Positions 10,416 to 18,516 of a stretch of DNA of 64,000 bases are shown here, piece after piece. The notes under the pieces are model-generated. The model was not told the DNA's origin. It ran no database searches and worked only from the letters and a program-made list of their open reading frames with translations. Every line of letters begins with the position of its first letter. Positions within the stretch are counted from its first letter, which is position 1. Origin of the DNA: Streptomyces sp. NBRC 110035 (GTDB lineage: Bacteria; Actinomycetota; Actinomycetes; Streptomycetales; Streptomycetaceae). Position numbers and translations under genes: made by a program. The stretch covers positions 46,239-110,238 of the forward strand of contig NZ_BBNN01000038.1 of NCBI RefSeq assembly GCF_000829695.1. The letters run 5' to 3'.

Positions 10416-11027
10416 CTACTCGGGCAGACGGAGTTCCAGGTCGCCGCGGGAGGTGACGCCCTCGTGGGTGACCGCGGTGAGCAGGGCGGCGACGGGGCCG
10501 CGTCCGGGGAGTTCGGCCTCCGGGTCGACGTCGTGCCACGGGACCAGCACGAAGGCGCGTTCGTGGGCGCGGGGGTGGGGGAGGGTCAGCTGCGGGTCGT
10601 CGGAGAGGAGGTCCGCGTAGGAGACGATGTCCACGTCCAGGGTGCGCGGGCCCCAGTGCTCGTCGCGCACCCGGTGGAAGGCCTCCTCGACCGCGTGGGC
10701 CCGCTCCAGCAGGGAGGACGGGGGCAGGGTGGTCCTGAGGACCACGACCGCGTTGAAGTACGAGGGCTGGCTGCCGGGCTCGACTCCCCACGGCTCCGTC
10801 TCGTACACGGGCGAGACCGCCTTGACCCGGACGCCGGGGGTGTCCTCGAGGGCGTCGACGGCCCCCTGGAGGGTTTCCAGCCGGTTGCCGAGGTTGGCGC
10901 CCAGGGAGACGACCGCCCGCTTCGGGTCGTGCAGGGTGGTGTCGGCGGCGTCGACCTGCTCGACCACGGAGGCGGGGACGGGCTGGACGGTCGGGTCGGT
11001 GTGGCCCTGGGTGGACGGCCTGGTCAT
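10416..11027 (-). CDS. folK: 2-amino-4-hydroxy-6-hydroxymethyldihydropteridine pyrophosphokinase
   Basis: HPPK transfers pyrophosphate from ATP to 6-hydroxymethyl-7,8-dihydropterin. Conserved elements are VSLGANLGNRLETLQGA near the N-terminus, VSPVYETEPWG, and the catalytic HWGPRTLDVDIV followed by LTLPHPRAHERAFVLVPW. Length is 203 residues from the ATG at 11027, including about 38 extra N-terminal residues. The ATG overlaps the folB stop in an ATGA, so translation of the two is coupled. HPPK and the aldolase FolB are often fused in eukaryotes, consistent with their pairing here. Confidence 0.95.
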   Translation of the reverse strand: MTRPSTQGHTDPTVQPVPASVVEQVDAADTTLHDPKRAVVSLGANLGNRLETLQGAVDALEDTPGVRVKAVSPVYETEPWGVEPGSQPSYFNAVVVLRTTLPPSSLLERAHAVEEAFHRVRDEHWGPRTLDVDIVSYADLLSDDPQLTLPHPRAHERAFVLVPWHDVDPEAELPGRGPVAALLTAVTHEGVTSRGDLELRLPE

Positions 11028-11383
11028 GCGCGGCTCCGGATGATGGTGATGGTCACGTCGTCGAAGGGCACGGTGATCGGCGCGTCCGGCTTGTGGACGC
11101 GGACCTCGACCTCCTGGACCACGTCGTGCTTGAGGCAGACCTGTGCGATGCGTTCTGCGAGCGTCTCGATGAGGTTGACGGGCTCGCCCTGGACGACCGC
11201 CACGACCTCCTCCGCCACGATGCCGTAGTGCACGGTCTTCGTCAGGTCGTCGTCGGTCGCGGCCGGCCGGATGTCCAGGCCGAGGACCAGGTCCACGATG
11301 AAGGTCTGGCCTTCCTCGCGTTCCTTGGGGAACACACCGTGGTGCCCACGGGCCTTCAGGCCGTGCAGCGCGACACGATCCAC
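11024..11383 (-). CDS. folB: Dihydroneopterin aldolase
   Basis: FolB cleaves 7,8-dihydroneopterin to 6-hydroxymethyldihydropterin and glycolaldehyde. The 119-residue protein shows the family elements RVALHGLKARGHHGVFPKE, TVHYGIVAEEV, the NLIETLAERIAQVCL helix and VRVHKPDAPI. The GTG start at 11383 has AGGAGTG about seven bases upstream. It lies 266 bases downstream of the NTF2-like gene and overlaps folK by four bases. Confidence 0.95.
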   Translation of the reverse strand: MDRVALHGLKARGHHGVFPKEREEGQTFIVDLVLGLDIRPAATDDDLTKTVHYGIVAEEVVAVVQGEPVNLIETLAERIAQVCLKHDVVQEVEVRVHKPDAPITVPFDDVTITIIRSRA

Positions 11384-11649
11384 ACGAATCCACTCCTGTC
11401 AGTCGTCGGTCCGGCCGGTCGGTGCCGGGTGCGGACGGCACCCCTGCCCCGGTCGAATCTACCCGCGGGTGCCGACCGGGCGGGCCCCGAGCCGGGCGGG
11501 TCGGTCAGGGCCGGGAGGTTTCACCGTGCGTTTTCCCCGGGAAGGCCCGGGGCTCACGGACAGGTAGCGGCCCCTACCCGCACGGGGGTGATGCCAATCG
11601 CCCTCCGGGTGCGGGAGAAGAGGACGGGGCCCGCGGCCGGCCCGTTCGC
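11384..11649. other. Gap inside the folate operon
   Basis: 266 bases between the NTF2-like gene and folB without a plausible gene. A 7-bp inverted repeat (CCCCGGG-AAGG-CCCGGGG, 11535-11552) is present but lacks a T run on the transcribed strand, so I do not call it a terminator. A separate folB promoter is possible. Confidence 0.4.
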
Positions 11650-12171
11650 TCAGGAGGGGGCCCCGGTGTCGTCGGGGGCTTCGGAGTCGTCGGTCTCGTC
11701 GTTCTCGGCGAGCACGGGAGAGGCGTGGTGGGACCAGAGCTTCCAGCCCCCGGGAGTGCGCCGGTAGATGTTGGTGGCGACGACCAGCTGGCCCAGCAGG
11801 GGGCCGAGCTCCTCGCCGGCCTTCGGGGCGGGGCCGCCGCTGAGGATGTTCTCGGTGCAGGTCACGACGGCGGTGTCGCCGGTGACGGAGACGTGCACGT
11901 CGGTGAGGAAGAACTGGATGTAGTCGGTGTTCGCCATGATCAGGGCGTACGACCGGAGCACCTCGCCGCGTCCCGTGAGCACCGGCCAGCCGGGGTGCAC
12001 GCAGGAGATCACTCCGGCGTCCGCCGGGTCGTGGTAGGTCTCGTCGATCCCCAGGTCGGCCGGGGTCAGCCAGAGCGACGCGACCTCTTCGAAGTCGCCC
12101 TGCTCGAGTGCCTCGTAGAAGGCGGCGTTGGTGGCTTCGACCTGCTCGACATCGGTGTGCGGGGCGCTCAC
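11650..12171 (-). CDS. NTF2/SnoaL-like protein in the folate operon
   Basis: The 173-residue protein looks like a cone-shaped NTF2-like fold: an N-terminal helix with VEATNAAFYEALEQGDFEEVASLW, a central ISCVHPGWPVLTGRGEVLRSYALI and a C-terminal VVATNIYRRTPGGWKLWSHHASPV, the usual ending of SnoaL-type proteins. Such proteins may be hydrolases, isomerases or binding subunits; the substrate is unknown. Its GTG start overlaps the folP stop (GTGA), so it is translationally coupled to folP, and AAGGGA lies upstream. The tail is acidic and Asp/Glu-rich. Its constant place between folP and folB makes a pterin-related role possible, but this is inference. Confidence 0.75.
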   Translation of the reverse strand: MSAPHTDVEQVEATNAAFYEALEQGDFEEVASLWLTPADLGIDETYHDPADAGVISCVHPGWPVLTGRGEVLRSYALIMANTDYIQFFLTDVHVSVTGDTAVVTCTENILSGGPAPKAGEELGPLLGQLVVATNIYRRTPGGWKLWSHHASPVLAENDETDDSEAPDDTGAPS

Positions 12172-13100
12172 CGGGTTCCCTTTGAGCCGTGTGAGCCGGG
12201 TACGGGGGGCACGGGGGGCACGGGGGGTGTGCCGTCCGGGGTACGGGCCAGTGCGACGGCGCGGGCGACGCGTACGGCGTCCGCGGTGGCGCGCACCTCG
12301 TGCACGCGGACCGCCCAGGCGCCGCCCTGGGCGGCGAGCGCGGAGACGGCGGCGGTGGCCGCGTCGCGTTCCCGGGCGGGCGGGGGCGCGCCGTCGGGAC
12401 CGGCCAGGACGTGACCGAGGAACCTCTTGCGGGACGCGGCGACGAGCAGCGGGTGGCCGAGCGCCCGGAGGCGGTCGAGCCGGGCCAGGAGGGCGAGGTC
12501 GTGGTCGGCGCCCTTGGAGAAGCCGAGCCCGGGGTCGACGATCACGCGGCCGGGGGCGATGCCGCCCTCCAGCACGGCGTCCACGCGCGCGCGGAGTTCG
12601 TCGACGACCTCGGTGACGACGTCGTCGTAGGTGCCCTGCACGTTGCCGCCCTCCAGCAGGCCGCGCCAGTGCATGACGACGAAGGGGGCGCCGGCGTCGG
12701 CGACCACGGGGATCATGCCGGGGTCGGAGAGACCGCCGCTCACGTCGTTGACGAGCGCGGCGCCCGCCGCGAGGGACTGCTCCGCGACGGAGGCGCGCAT
12801 GGTGTCGACGGAGATCGTGACGCCCTCGGAGGCGAGGCCCCGGACCACGGGTATGACGCGTTTGAGTTCCTCGGCCTCGTCGACACGCGTGGCACCGGGA
12901 CGGGTGGACTCGCCGCCGACGTCGATCAGGTCGGCGCCCTGGGCGACCAGGTCGAGGCCGTGCTTGACGGCGGTCGTCGTGTCGAACCAGCGGCCACCGT
13001 CGGAGAAGGAGTCGGGCGTCACGTTCACGACGCCCATGACCGCGCAGCGGTCCCAGTGGGGGAGGCCCGAGACGTGAAGGTGTCCGCTGCTGTTGCTCAT
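12168..13100 (-). CDS. folP: Dihydropteroate synthase
   Basis: DHPS condenses p-aminobenzoate with hydroxymethyldihydropterin pyrophosphate and is the sulfonamide target. Signatures are MGVVNVTPDSFSDGGRW, the pterin-site DLIDVGGESTRPGA, the VSVDT-like ISVDTMRASVAE, LVNDVSGG, and the C-terminal SRKRFLG and VRVHEVRATADAVRVA. The TIM-barrel protein has 310 residues, ending in a short Pro-Val repeat encoded by repeated GGGGGCAC units. The ATG at 13100 lacks a Shine-Dalgarno sequence but has TACGCT six bases before it, suggesting a leaderless mRNA. It is the first gene of the minus-strand folate operon. Confidence 0.95.
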   Translation of the reverse strand: MSNSSGHLHVSGLPHWDRCAVMGVVNVTPDSFSDGGRWFDTTTAVKHGLDLVAQGADLIDVGGESTRPGATRVDEAEELKRVIPVVRGLASEGVTISVDTMRASVAEQSLAAGAALVNDVSGGLSDPGMIPVVADAGAPFVVMHWRGLLEGGNVQGTYDDVVTEVVDELRARVDAVLEGGIAPGRVIVDPGLGFSKGADHDLALLARLDRLRALGHPLLVAASRKRFLGHVLAGPDGAPPPARERDAATAAVSALAAQGGAWAVRVHEVRATADAVRVARAVALARTPDGTPPVPPVPPVPGSHGSKGTR

Positions 13101-13106
13101 ATGTTC

Positions 13107-13112
13107 AGCGTA
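13107..13112 (-). promoter_or_regulatory. folP: -10 element, probable leaderless folP promoter
   Basis: TACGCT on the minus strand, six bases before the folP ATG. It would drive the folP/NTF2-like/folB/folK/DUF3180 operon. Confidence 0.5.
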
Positions 13113-13669
13113 GGCGTTGGGCGGGGAGGGGGAGCACCTGGATCAGGGGGCACGGACGGAAGCCGGCTCCGAGTCGGGAGTCGGGAGCCGGGAATCCGAG
13201 TCCGGAGTCCGAGCCGGGAGCCGGGAGCCCGGGGACGGGGCCCGGACTGCGGTCCGGTATTTCCGGCAAGGGTGGGACGGGTGGCGGGTGTATCGCGATC
13301 CCGGCGGTCGTCCCGGAAAGCGGCGGGGCGATTCGGGCGCCTCGGGATGTGCCCGGGGATGCGCCCCGGGCGCGACTTCCTCACCCGGAAGCAGGTTTTC
13401 CGGGCGGAAGCCGGAGGGGGCCGGCGGGTGCCGAGGGAGCGGTGCGGGCGGTGCCCGGGGCGGGCTCGGCAGCCGGTGCGGGAGGCGGCCCGGGGAGGGT
13501 CGGGGGTGTACCGGAAGCGGCTTACCGCCCGAAAATGATCTTGATAATTGCGGCGCGGGTCTATTCACGGTTCGGTGGAGTTCCCTGATGCCCTGTGAAA
13601 GCCCTGGTGTGGCTTTGTTTTTACGGGGCGGGGCTCCATCATTCGCCTCCGCGCGGTAAGTTTCTGGCC
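13113..13669. other. Long divergent intergenic region
   Basis: About 560 bases between divergent folP and the coiled-coil gene. It contains degenerate short repeats (13171-13238) and then G+C-rich sequence without a credible gene. A less G+C-rich patch around 13535-13620 probably holds promoter elements for the plus-strand gene. Confidence 0.5.
13171..13238. repeat. Degenerate 7-bp tandem repeat (CGGGAGY)
   Basis: About nine imperfect copies of CGGGAGT, CGGGAGC or CCGAGTC run head to tail. Such arrays expand and shrink by slippage. No protein-coding sense is evident. Confidence 0.6.
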
Positions 13670-15061
13670 ATGTCACGTGGACGTCACCGCCATTCCCCGC
13701 CCCTGCACAGGATGTTGCCCCCGTCGGCGATCGCAGGCGTCTCACTCGTCTGCGCCCTGGGGCCCTGGGTGTTCACACAACCGATGACGCTTCGCCTCCT
13801 GGCCGCCGCGGCGGCGGCCACGGCGGTCCTCGGTGCGGTCGTGATGCGGCACTGGGACGCCCAGGCCGGCAAGCAGGTCGCCGAACTCGCGCGCGCGCGT
13901 GCCAGTGACGAGTGGCGTTTCGAGGAACGGGTCGCCGAACTGGAGTCCGAACTCGACGAGTCGCGCGAGCTGCGCGTCAAGCTGGAGCAGCGGCTGCGCG
14001 CCAAGCGTGCGGAGCTCGCCGGACTGCGCAACGAGCACGCGGCACTGCTCAGGCGGTACGCCGCGGCGGAGACCGACCGGGCGACCGTCCTGGAGGAGCG
14101 CCGGGTGCTCGAGATCGAGGCGGCGGTTCCGGCCCGCGCGTTGACGGCGGGACCGTCGGCCGCCGGGACCGGTGCCGGGCCCGACGACGAGGCGACCGTG
14201 CCGGCGGCCAGGACCGGGCTCGGGAGCGGGACCGGAACCGGGGGCGGGACGACGACCGGGCCCGAGGCGACCGCGGACGGTGCGGAGGAGGCCGGCCGGA
14301 CCACGGCTTCCCGGGCCTTCTCGCAGGCAGGGGCCACGCTGTTCATGCGGGCCAACGAGGCGCTGGCACGGCTCGCCGGCCACGGTGCGGGCGACGCGGA
14401 CGGAGCCGGCGACGACCGCCCCGCGCGGGACGTCGCCGGTGCCGGTGCCGCGGCCGGGGAGGTCGCCACGGAGGCCGTGGCGACGCCGGCCGACGGGGTG
14501 CCGGCCGACGCCGGCACCCCCCGGGGCGGCCACGTGGCCGGGGGCGGTTCCGCACCGGCCGAGGACGACACCCGGCCCCGTCGCACCGCCGGCTCCCTCC
14601 GGAGCGGCAGCACCCCCGAGGACGACGACCCCGAGCCCACCACGTCGGGGAAGCCGGAGCAGTCGCCGGAGGACGAGGCCCAGGGGCGGCCCGAGGCGGT
14701 CGCCGAGGACGGGAGCGCGACCGCCTCCCTCGGCCCGGACACCGGCACCACGCCCGAGCAGTCGGGCCGGCCGGCCGAGTCCGCGGAGTCCGCCCAGCCC
14801 GCCCCGTCGGCCCCGCCCGGAAGTTCCGTGCGGAGGCCCTCCGGACACTTCACCGTGCCGACCGCGGTCGCGGTGGTACCGCAGACGGAGCCCGTGCGGC
14901 GCCCGGTGTCCGACGGCACCTTCGACTTCTTCGGTACGCAGAAGGAGGCGGAGGACGACGCCGACGCGGCCGAGGAGGCGCCGGCCTCCCTACGGCCCAG
15001 GACGAGCCGGAGTCCGGGCCGGCCGGCGACGCACGGGGCGTCGGCCGGGTCATCGACCTGA
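13670..15061 (+). CDS. Membrane-anchored coiled-coil protein of unknown function, probable C-terminal frameshift
   Basis: I do not recognise a family. After a short basic N-terminus there are two hydrophobic segments (about residues 20-35 and 42-58). A strong coiled coil of heptad type follows, roughly residues 65-150, with VAELESELDESRELRVKLEQ-type repeats. Then comes a long Ala/Gly/Pro/Asp/Glu low-complexity region to about residue 400, and a more conserved-looking patch with RRPSGHFTVPTAVAVVPQ and DGTFDFFGTQKEAE. The reading frame ends at 15061, but codon usage changes near 14990: a rare CTA leucine codon appears, and typical Streptomyces coding sequence continues in another frame to 15198. 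ATG 13670 has TAAGTT seven bases upstream and no Shine-Dalgarno sequence. Confidence 0.6.
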   Translation: MSRGRHRHSPPLHRMLPPSAIAGVSLVCALGPWVFTQPMTLRLLAAAAAATAVLGAVVMRHWDAQAGKQVAELARARASDEWRFEERVAELESELDESRELRVKLEQRLRAKRAELAGLRNEHAALLRRYAAAETDRATVLEERRVLEIEAAVPARALTAGPSAAGTGAGPDDEATVPAARTGLGSGTGTGGGTTTGPEATADGAEEAGRTTASRAFSQAGATLFMRANEALARLAGHGAGDADGAGDDRPARDVAGAGAAAGEVATEAVATPADGVPADAGTPRGGHVAGGGSAPAEDDTRPRRTAGSLRSGSTPEDDDPEPTTSGKPEQSPEDEAQGRPEAVAEDGSATASLGPDTGTTPEQSGRPAESAESAQPAPSAPPGSSVRRPSGHFTVPTAVAVVPQTEPVRRPVSDGTFDFFGTQKEAEDDADAAEEAPASLRPRTSRSPGRPATHGASAGSST

Positions 15062-15198
15062 CGGCGCACGACGAGCCGGAGCCTGCAGACGAGGAGACCG
15101 GGGCCGGGGCCGGAACCGAGACGCGGACCGGGGCCGGGGCCGGGACCGAGACGCGGACCGAGACCGGCACGAAGGGGCTGCGCAGCGCGGTCTCCTGA
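14990..15198 (+). other. Out-of-frame continuation of the coiled-coil gene
   Basis: In the frame one base earlier, sequence after CCTCCCTACGG reads TAQDEPESGP, then RVIDLTAHDEPEPADEE and ends KGLRSAVS before TGA at 15198. The codons are strongly G/C-ending, unlike the annotated end in the other frame. Adding one C to the CCC run restores a single reading frame, so the full gene is probably 13670-15198. Confidence 0.6.
15097..15156 (+). repeat. 30-bp tandem repeat, two copies
   Basis: Two copies differing at one base encode TGAGAGTETR twice in the frame of the displaced C-terminus. The repeat length is a multiple of three, consistent with coding constraint in that frame. Confidence 0.75.
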
Positions 15199-15232
15199 CG
15201 GAGGGCGGCGAGAGCACACGGCACCACGACGT

Positions 15233-15287
15233 GGCCACGTGAACGGGGTCCCGCACGGAAGACGTGCGGGACCCCGTTCACGTGGCC
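15233..15287. terminator. 25-bp perfect stem-loop between convergent genes
   Basis: Arms 15233-15257 and 15263-15287 are perfectly complementary with a five-base loop (GAAGA). It lies between the coiled-coil gene and the convergent PH-domain gene and can stop transcription from both sides, although it has no T run. Confidence 0.85.
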
Positions 15288-15317
15288 GGGCCTGACCCCG
15301 AGCGCCCGGTGGCCGGG

Positions 15318-16652
15318 TCAGGCCATCCACCGGTCCGGGCGGGCGTCCCGGCGGCCGGTCCGGGACCGTTCGGCCTGGGCCCGCAGCAGCTCAGCCGCCT
15401 CGCCGGCGTCCCGGAGCCGGGCCACCACGGACTTGTTGGCCCCGGTGTCCACATGGACGTCCGCGACGCCCCTGGCACGCTGCCAGGGCCCCTGGACCAG
15501 CCGTACGCTCTGCACCTTGGCGTGCGGCACCAGGGCGACGGTCCGGGTCAGCCGGCCGTGCCGGGCGGCGAACACGGTGTCGGTGACGGCGAGTCCGTAG
15601 CCACGCCACCACGCCGGCACGCACCACCGCGCGCGCCGCGGCGGCCGGGACAGCTCCGCGTGCGACGGCACACCGACGCCGGGCAGCACCCGCGCGACGA
15701 CGGACTCGGCGATCTCGCGCGGGGCGACCGGCAGCAGCAGGGAGTTGGACGAGCCCGCCACGTCGAGCTCCACCCGTACCCAGCCCCGGCGCCGCCACAG
15801 CAACGGCTCCACGATCCGCACGGTCTGCACCCGCCCCGGCGGCACCGTCTCGTGCGCCCGGTCGAGGAGCCCGTGGTCGATGCGCAGCCCGTCGGGCGAC
15901 TCGCCCAGCGTCCAGTCGTACTCGGAGACGAACCGGCCGACGCTGCTCGCGCCCGCCGCGCCGAGCAGCGGCACGGCGGTGGCGAGGATCGTCCACAGGC
16001 TGTCGGTGACCATCCACAGCGGCGGCAGCACGACGGCGGCGACGATCAGCCACACCCAGGTCGTGCCGGTCAGCACGAGGGACAGGGCGAGGACGCCGGG
16101 CGGCACGCGCAACAGCTGCCGGGACGGCGCCTCGCCCACCTCGTGCGCCGTCTCGGGCGCGAAACCGGCCGCCCGCGCAAGCAGTTCGGCCCGCAGCGCG
16201 CGGGCGTGGTCGGCCCCCAGGAAGGCCAGCTCGTCCTTCTTGTCGGTCCCGATGACGTCGAGTTTGAGCTTCGACACGCCCGCGACCCGCGCGAGCAGCG
16301 GCTGGGTGACGTCGATGGCCTGGATCCGCTCCAGCCGGATGTGCGCGGTGCGCCGGAACAGCAGACCGGTGCGGATGCGCAGTTCGCTGTCGGTCACCGC
16401 GAAGTGGGTGAACCACCAGGTCAAGAAGCCGTAGAGGGCGGCGGCCGGGATCAGGACGCCGATACCGACGAGCAGTGTGGTCGTCGTCAGCCGGGTCAGC
16501 TGGCGCTGCGCCTGGTCCGGGTCGTGCAGCGCCCACCCGATGACGACCGCGACGGGCGCCCACGCCCGCCTGAGCGGTGTGACGGGGTGCAGCCGGCGCT
16601 CGATCACGGGCCGCCGCTCGCGTACCTCCCCGGGGGTCTCCTGGGCGGTCAC
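15318..16652 (-). CDS. Bacterial PH-domain membrane protein (YdbT/bPH_2 type)
   Basis: The 444-residue protein has an N-terminal hydrophobic pair around residues 55-85 and a central pair around residues 190-240. Three bPH_2-like modules are suggested by FAVTDSELRIRTGLLFRRT, by DWTLGESPDGLRIDHGLLDRA and by the C-terminal GYGLAVTDTVFAARHGRLTR. Motifs such as HIRLERIQAIDVTQPLLARV are typical of the YdbT family. In B. subtilis YdbS and YdbT are reported to protect against certain bacteriocins; a role in the envelope here is inferred. The GTG start overlaps the stop of the upstream PH protein (GTGA), so the two are coupled and probably form a complex. Confidence 0.8.
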   Translation of the reverse strand: MTAQETPGEVRERRPVIERRLHPVTPLRRAWAPVAVVIGWALHDPDQAQRQLTRLTTTTLLVGIGVLIPAAALYGFLTWWFTHFAVTDSELRIRTGLLFRRTAHIRLERIQAIDVTQPLLARVAGVSKLKLDVIGTDKKDELAFLGADHARALRAELLARAAGFAPETAHEVGEAPSRQLLRVPPGVLALSLVLTGTTWVWLIVAAVVLPPLWMVTDSLWTILATAVPLLGAAGASSVGRFVSEYDWTLGESPDGLRIDHGLLDRAHETVPPGRVQTVRIVEPLLWRRRGWVRVELDVAGSSNSLLLPVAPREIAESVVARVLPGVGVPSHAELSRPPRRARWCVPAWWRGYGLAVTDTVFAARHGRLTRTVALVPHAKVQSVRLVQGPWQRARGVADVHVDTGANKSVVARLRDAGEAAELLRAQAERSRTGRRDARPDRWMA

Positions 16653-17224
16653 AGCCCCGCCGATCGGGCCTCGCCCAGCTCAGTGAGCCGGTCGCGCAGT
16701 CGTTCGGCCTCGGCCGGGACGAGACCGGGGATGGTGGCGTCGGTCGCCGCGGCCGCCGTGTGCAACTGCACGCTGGCCAGCCCGAAGTGCCGTTCGACGG
16801 GCCCGGACGTGACCTCGACCAGCTGCATCCGCCCGTACGGCACGACCGTCTCCTGACGCCACAGGACGCCCCGGCTGATCAGCAGGTCGTCGGAGCGCTC
16901 GGCGTACCGCCAGGAACGCCAGTTGCGCTCCAGCATCACCCAGCCCCAGACCGTCACGGCCAGCGGCAGCAGGGCGAAGGCCGCCCAGCCGGGCCCGGCC
17001 AGCAGACCCGGGCCCAGCCCGGCGGCCAGGGTGAGCAGCCCCAGCCACACCACCAGCATCAGCCGGCGCACCTTCAACAACCCCGGCGGCAGCGCGATCC
17101 ACCGCGGCTCGTCACCGGGGGCCGCCGGCGCGCCGACGGTCACCGCCGCCTCGGCGGGCTGTTCCGGCTGTCGCGGCTGTCGCGGTCCCGCTGTACCCGT
17201 GTCGTGCGGGTTGCCCGTCTCCAT
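16649..17224 (-). CDS. Bacterial PH-domain membrane protein (YdbS/bPH_2 type)
   Basis: The 191-residue protein has a Pro/Gln-rich N-terminal tail, two adjacent membrane segments (about residues 53-95) and one bPH_2 module (AERSDDLLISRGVLWRQETVVPYGRMQLVEV). It ends with ATIPGLVPAEAERLRDRL, typical of the YdbS family. It is followed without a gap by the larger YdbT-type protein, as in B. subtilis ydbST. The ATG at 17224 was chosen because TACGCT sits six bases upstream; an upstream open stretch overlaps the divergent nuoD2 start. Confidence 0.8.
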   Translation of the reverse strand: METGNPHDTGTAGPRQPRQPEQPAEAAVTVGAPAAPGDEPRWIALPPGLLKVRRLMLVVWLGLLTLAAGLGPGLLAGPGWAAFALLPLAVTVWGWVMLERNWRSWRYAERSDDLLISRGVLWRQETVVPYGRMQLVEVTSGPVERHFGLASVQLHTAAAATDATIPGLVPAEAERLRDRLTELGEARSAGL

Positions 17225-17230
17225 GGCCCC

Positions 17231-17236
17231 AGCGTA
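17231..17236 (-). promoter_or_regulatory. -10 element, probable leaderless promoter of the PH-protein operon
   Basis: TACGCT on the minus strand, six bases before the ATG at 17224. The same 31-base gap carries the nuoD2 ribosome binding site on the other strand. Confidence 0.5.
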
Positions 17237-17255
17237 CGTAGGGGAGACTGTGCCC

Positions 17256-18407
17256 ATGACTCCTACGACGGAGACCACGGTCGGCATCGGCGGTGCCGCG
17301 GAGAGCACCGACATGGTGCTCAACATCGGGCCCCAGCATCCGTCCACGCACGGCGTGCTGCGGCTGAAGCTGGTCCTGGACGGTGAGCTGATCACCAGCG
17401 CGGAGCCTGTGATCGGCTATATGCACCGGGGCGCGGAGAAGCTGTTCGAAGCGCGGGACTACCGGCAGATCATCATGCTGGCCAACCGTCACGACTGGCT
17501 GTCGGCGTTCTCCAACGAGCTGGGCGTGGTCCTCGCCGTGGAGCGGATGCTCGGCATGGAGGTCCCCGAGCGCGCGGTGTGGCTGCGCACGCTGCTCGCG
17601 GAGCTGAACCGGGTGCTCAACCACCTGATGTTCCTCGGCTCCTATCCGCTGGAACTCGGCGGCATCACCCCGATGTTCTACGCCTTCACGGAGCGCGAGG
17701 AGCTCCAGCACGTGATGGAGGAGGTCTCCGGCGGGCGCATGCACTACATGTTCAACCGCGTGGGCGGCCTCAAGGAGGACCTTCCGGCGGGATGGACCGC
17801 ACGCGCGCGCGGCGCCGTCGCCGACGTGCGCTCCCGCATGGACCGCTTCGACGACCTGGTGCTCGGCAACGAGATCTTCCGCGGCCGCACGCGCGGTGTC
17901 GGCGTCCTGTCCCCGGAGGCCGTGCACGCGTACGGGGTGAGCGGGCCGATCGCCCGTGCCTCGGGCGTCGACCTCGATCTGCGCCGCGACGAGCCGTATC
18001 TCGCCTACGGAGAGCTGGCGGACGTCCTGAAGGTCGTGACCCGAGAGGAGGGCGACTGCCTCGCCCGCTTCGAATGCCTCCTGGAGCAGACGTACCACGC
18101 CCTCGACCTCGCCGAGGCCTGCCTCGACCGGCTCGCCGACCTGCCCCCCGGCCCCGTCAACCAGCGGCTCCCCAAGGTGCTCAAGGCGCCCGAGGGGCAC
18201 ACGTACGCGTGGACCGAGAACCCGCTCGGCATCAACGGGTACTACCTGGTCAGCAAGGGCGAGAAGACGCCGTACCGGCTGAAGCTGCGCTCGGCGTCCT
18301 ACAACAACGTCCAGGCGCTCACCGAACTGCTGCCGGGGACGCTGGTCTCGGACATGGTGGCGATCCTGGGGTCGATGTTCTTCGTCGTGGGGGACATCGA
18401 CAAGTAG
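17256..18407 (+). CDS. nuoD2: Stand-alone NADH dehydrogenase subunit D (NuoD2)
   Basis: The protein is homologous to the 49-kDa subunit of complex I, which helps form the quinone site. Conserved elements are LNIGPQHPSTHGVLRL, IGYMHRGAEKLFE (R58), LNRVLNHLMFLGSYPLELG, a VSGGRMHYMFNRVGG stretch and a C-terminal LVSDMVAILGSMFFVVGDIDK-like end. It has 383 residues, somewhat shorter than canonical NuoD (about 440), and stands alone rather than in a 14-gene nuo operon, as the second nuoD copy does in Streptomyces. GGGGAG lies nine bases before the ATG. A methyltransferase of the NDUFAF7/MidA family faces it downstream, which suggests an accessory or repurposed role. Whether it enters complex I is unknown. 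Confidence 0.9.
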   Translation: MTPTTETTVGIGGAAESTDMVLNIGPQHPSTHGVLRLKLVLDGELITSAEPVIGYMHRGAEKLFEARDYRQIIMLANRHDWLSAFSNELGVVLAVERMLGMEVPERAVWLRTLLAELNRVLNHLMFLGSYPLELGGITPMFYAFTEREELQHVMEEVSGGRMHYMFNRVGGLKEDLPAGWTARARGAVADVRSRMDRFDDLVLGNEIFRGRTRGVGVLSPEAVHAYGVSGPIARASGVDLDLRRDEPYLAYGELADVLKVVTREEGDCLARFECLLEQTYHALDLAEACLDRLADLPPGPVNQRLPKVLKAPEGHTYAWTENPLGINGYYLVSKGEKTPYRLKLRSASYNNVQALTELLPGTLVSDMVAILGSMFFVVGDIDK

Positions 18408-18454
18408 TCGACGACAAGTAGTCGACGACAAGTGGTCGACGAGGAGCAGTCGAC
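18399..18454 (+). repeat. 14-bp tandem repeat across the nuoD2 stop codon
   Basis: Four copies of GACAAGTAGTCGAC, the last two degenerate, start inside the final nuoD2 codons. The stop codon TAG is part of the unit and is therefore repeated out of frame. Each unit contains the palindrome GTCGAC at the junction. Confidence 0.85.
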
Positions 18455-18516
18455 GAGAGGGGGAGCGGGGCGCGGGAGCGGGCAGGCGGGGCGCGGGAAC
18501 GGGGAGCCGCAGGGGG

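Noticed and set aside
11535..11552. Hairpin CCCCGGG-AAGG-CCCGGGG as an operon terminator
   Set aside because: On the transcribed minus strand it is followed by A residues rather than T, and it would cut the folate operon in two.
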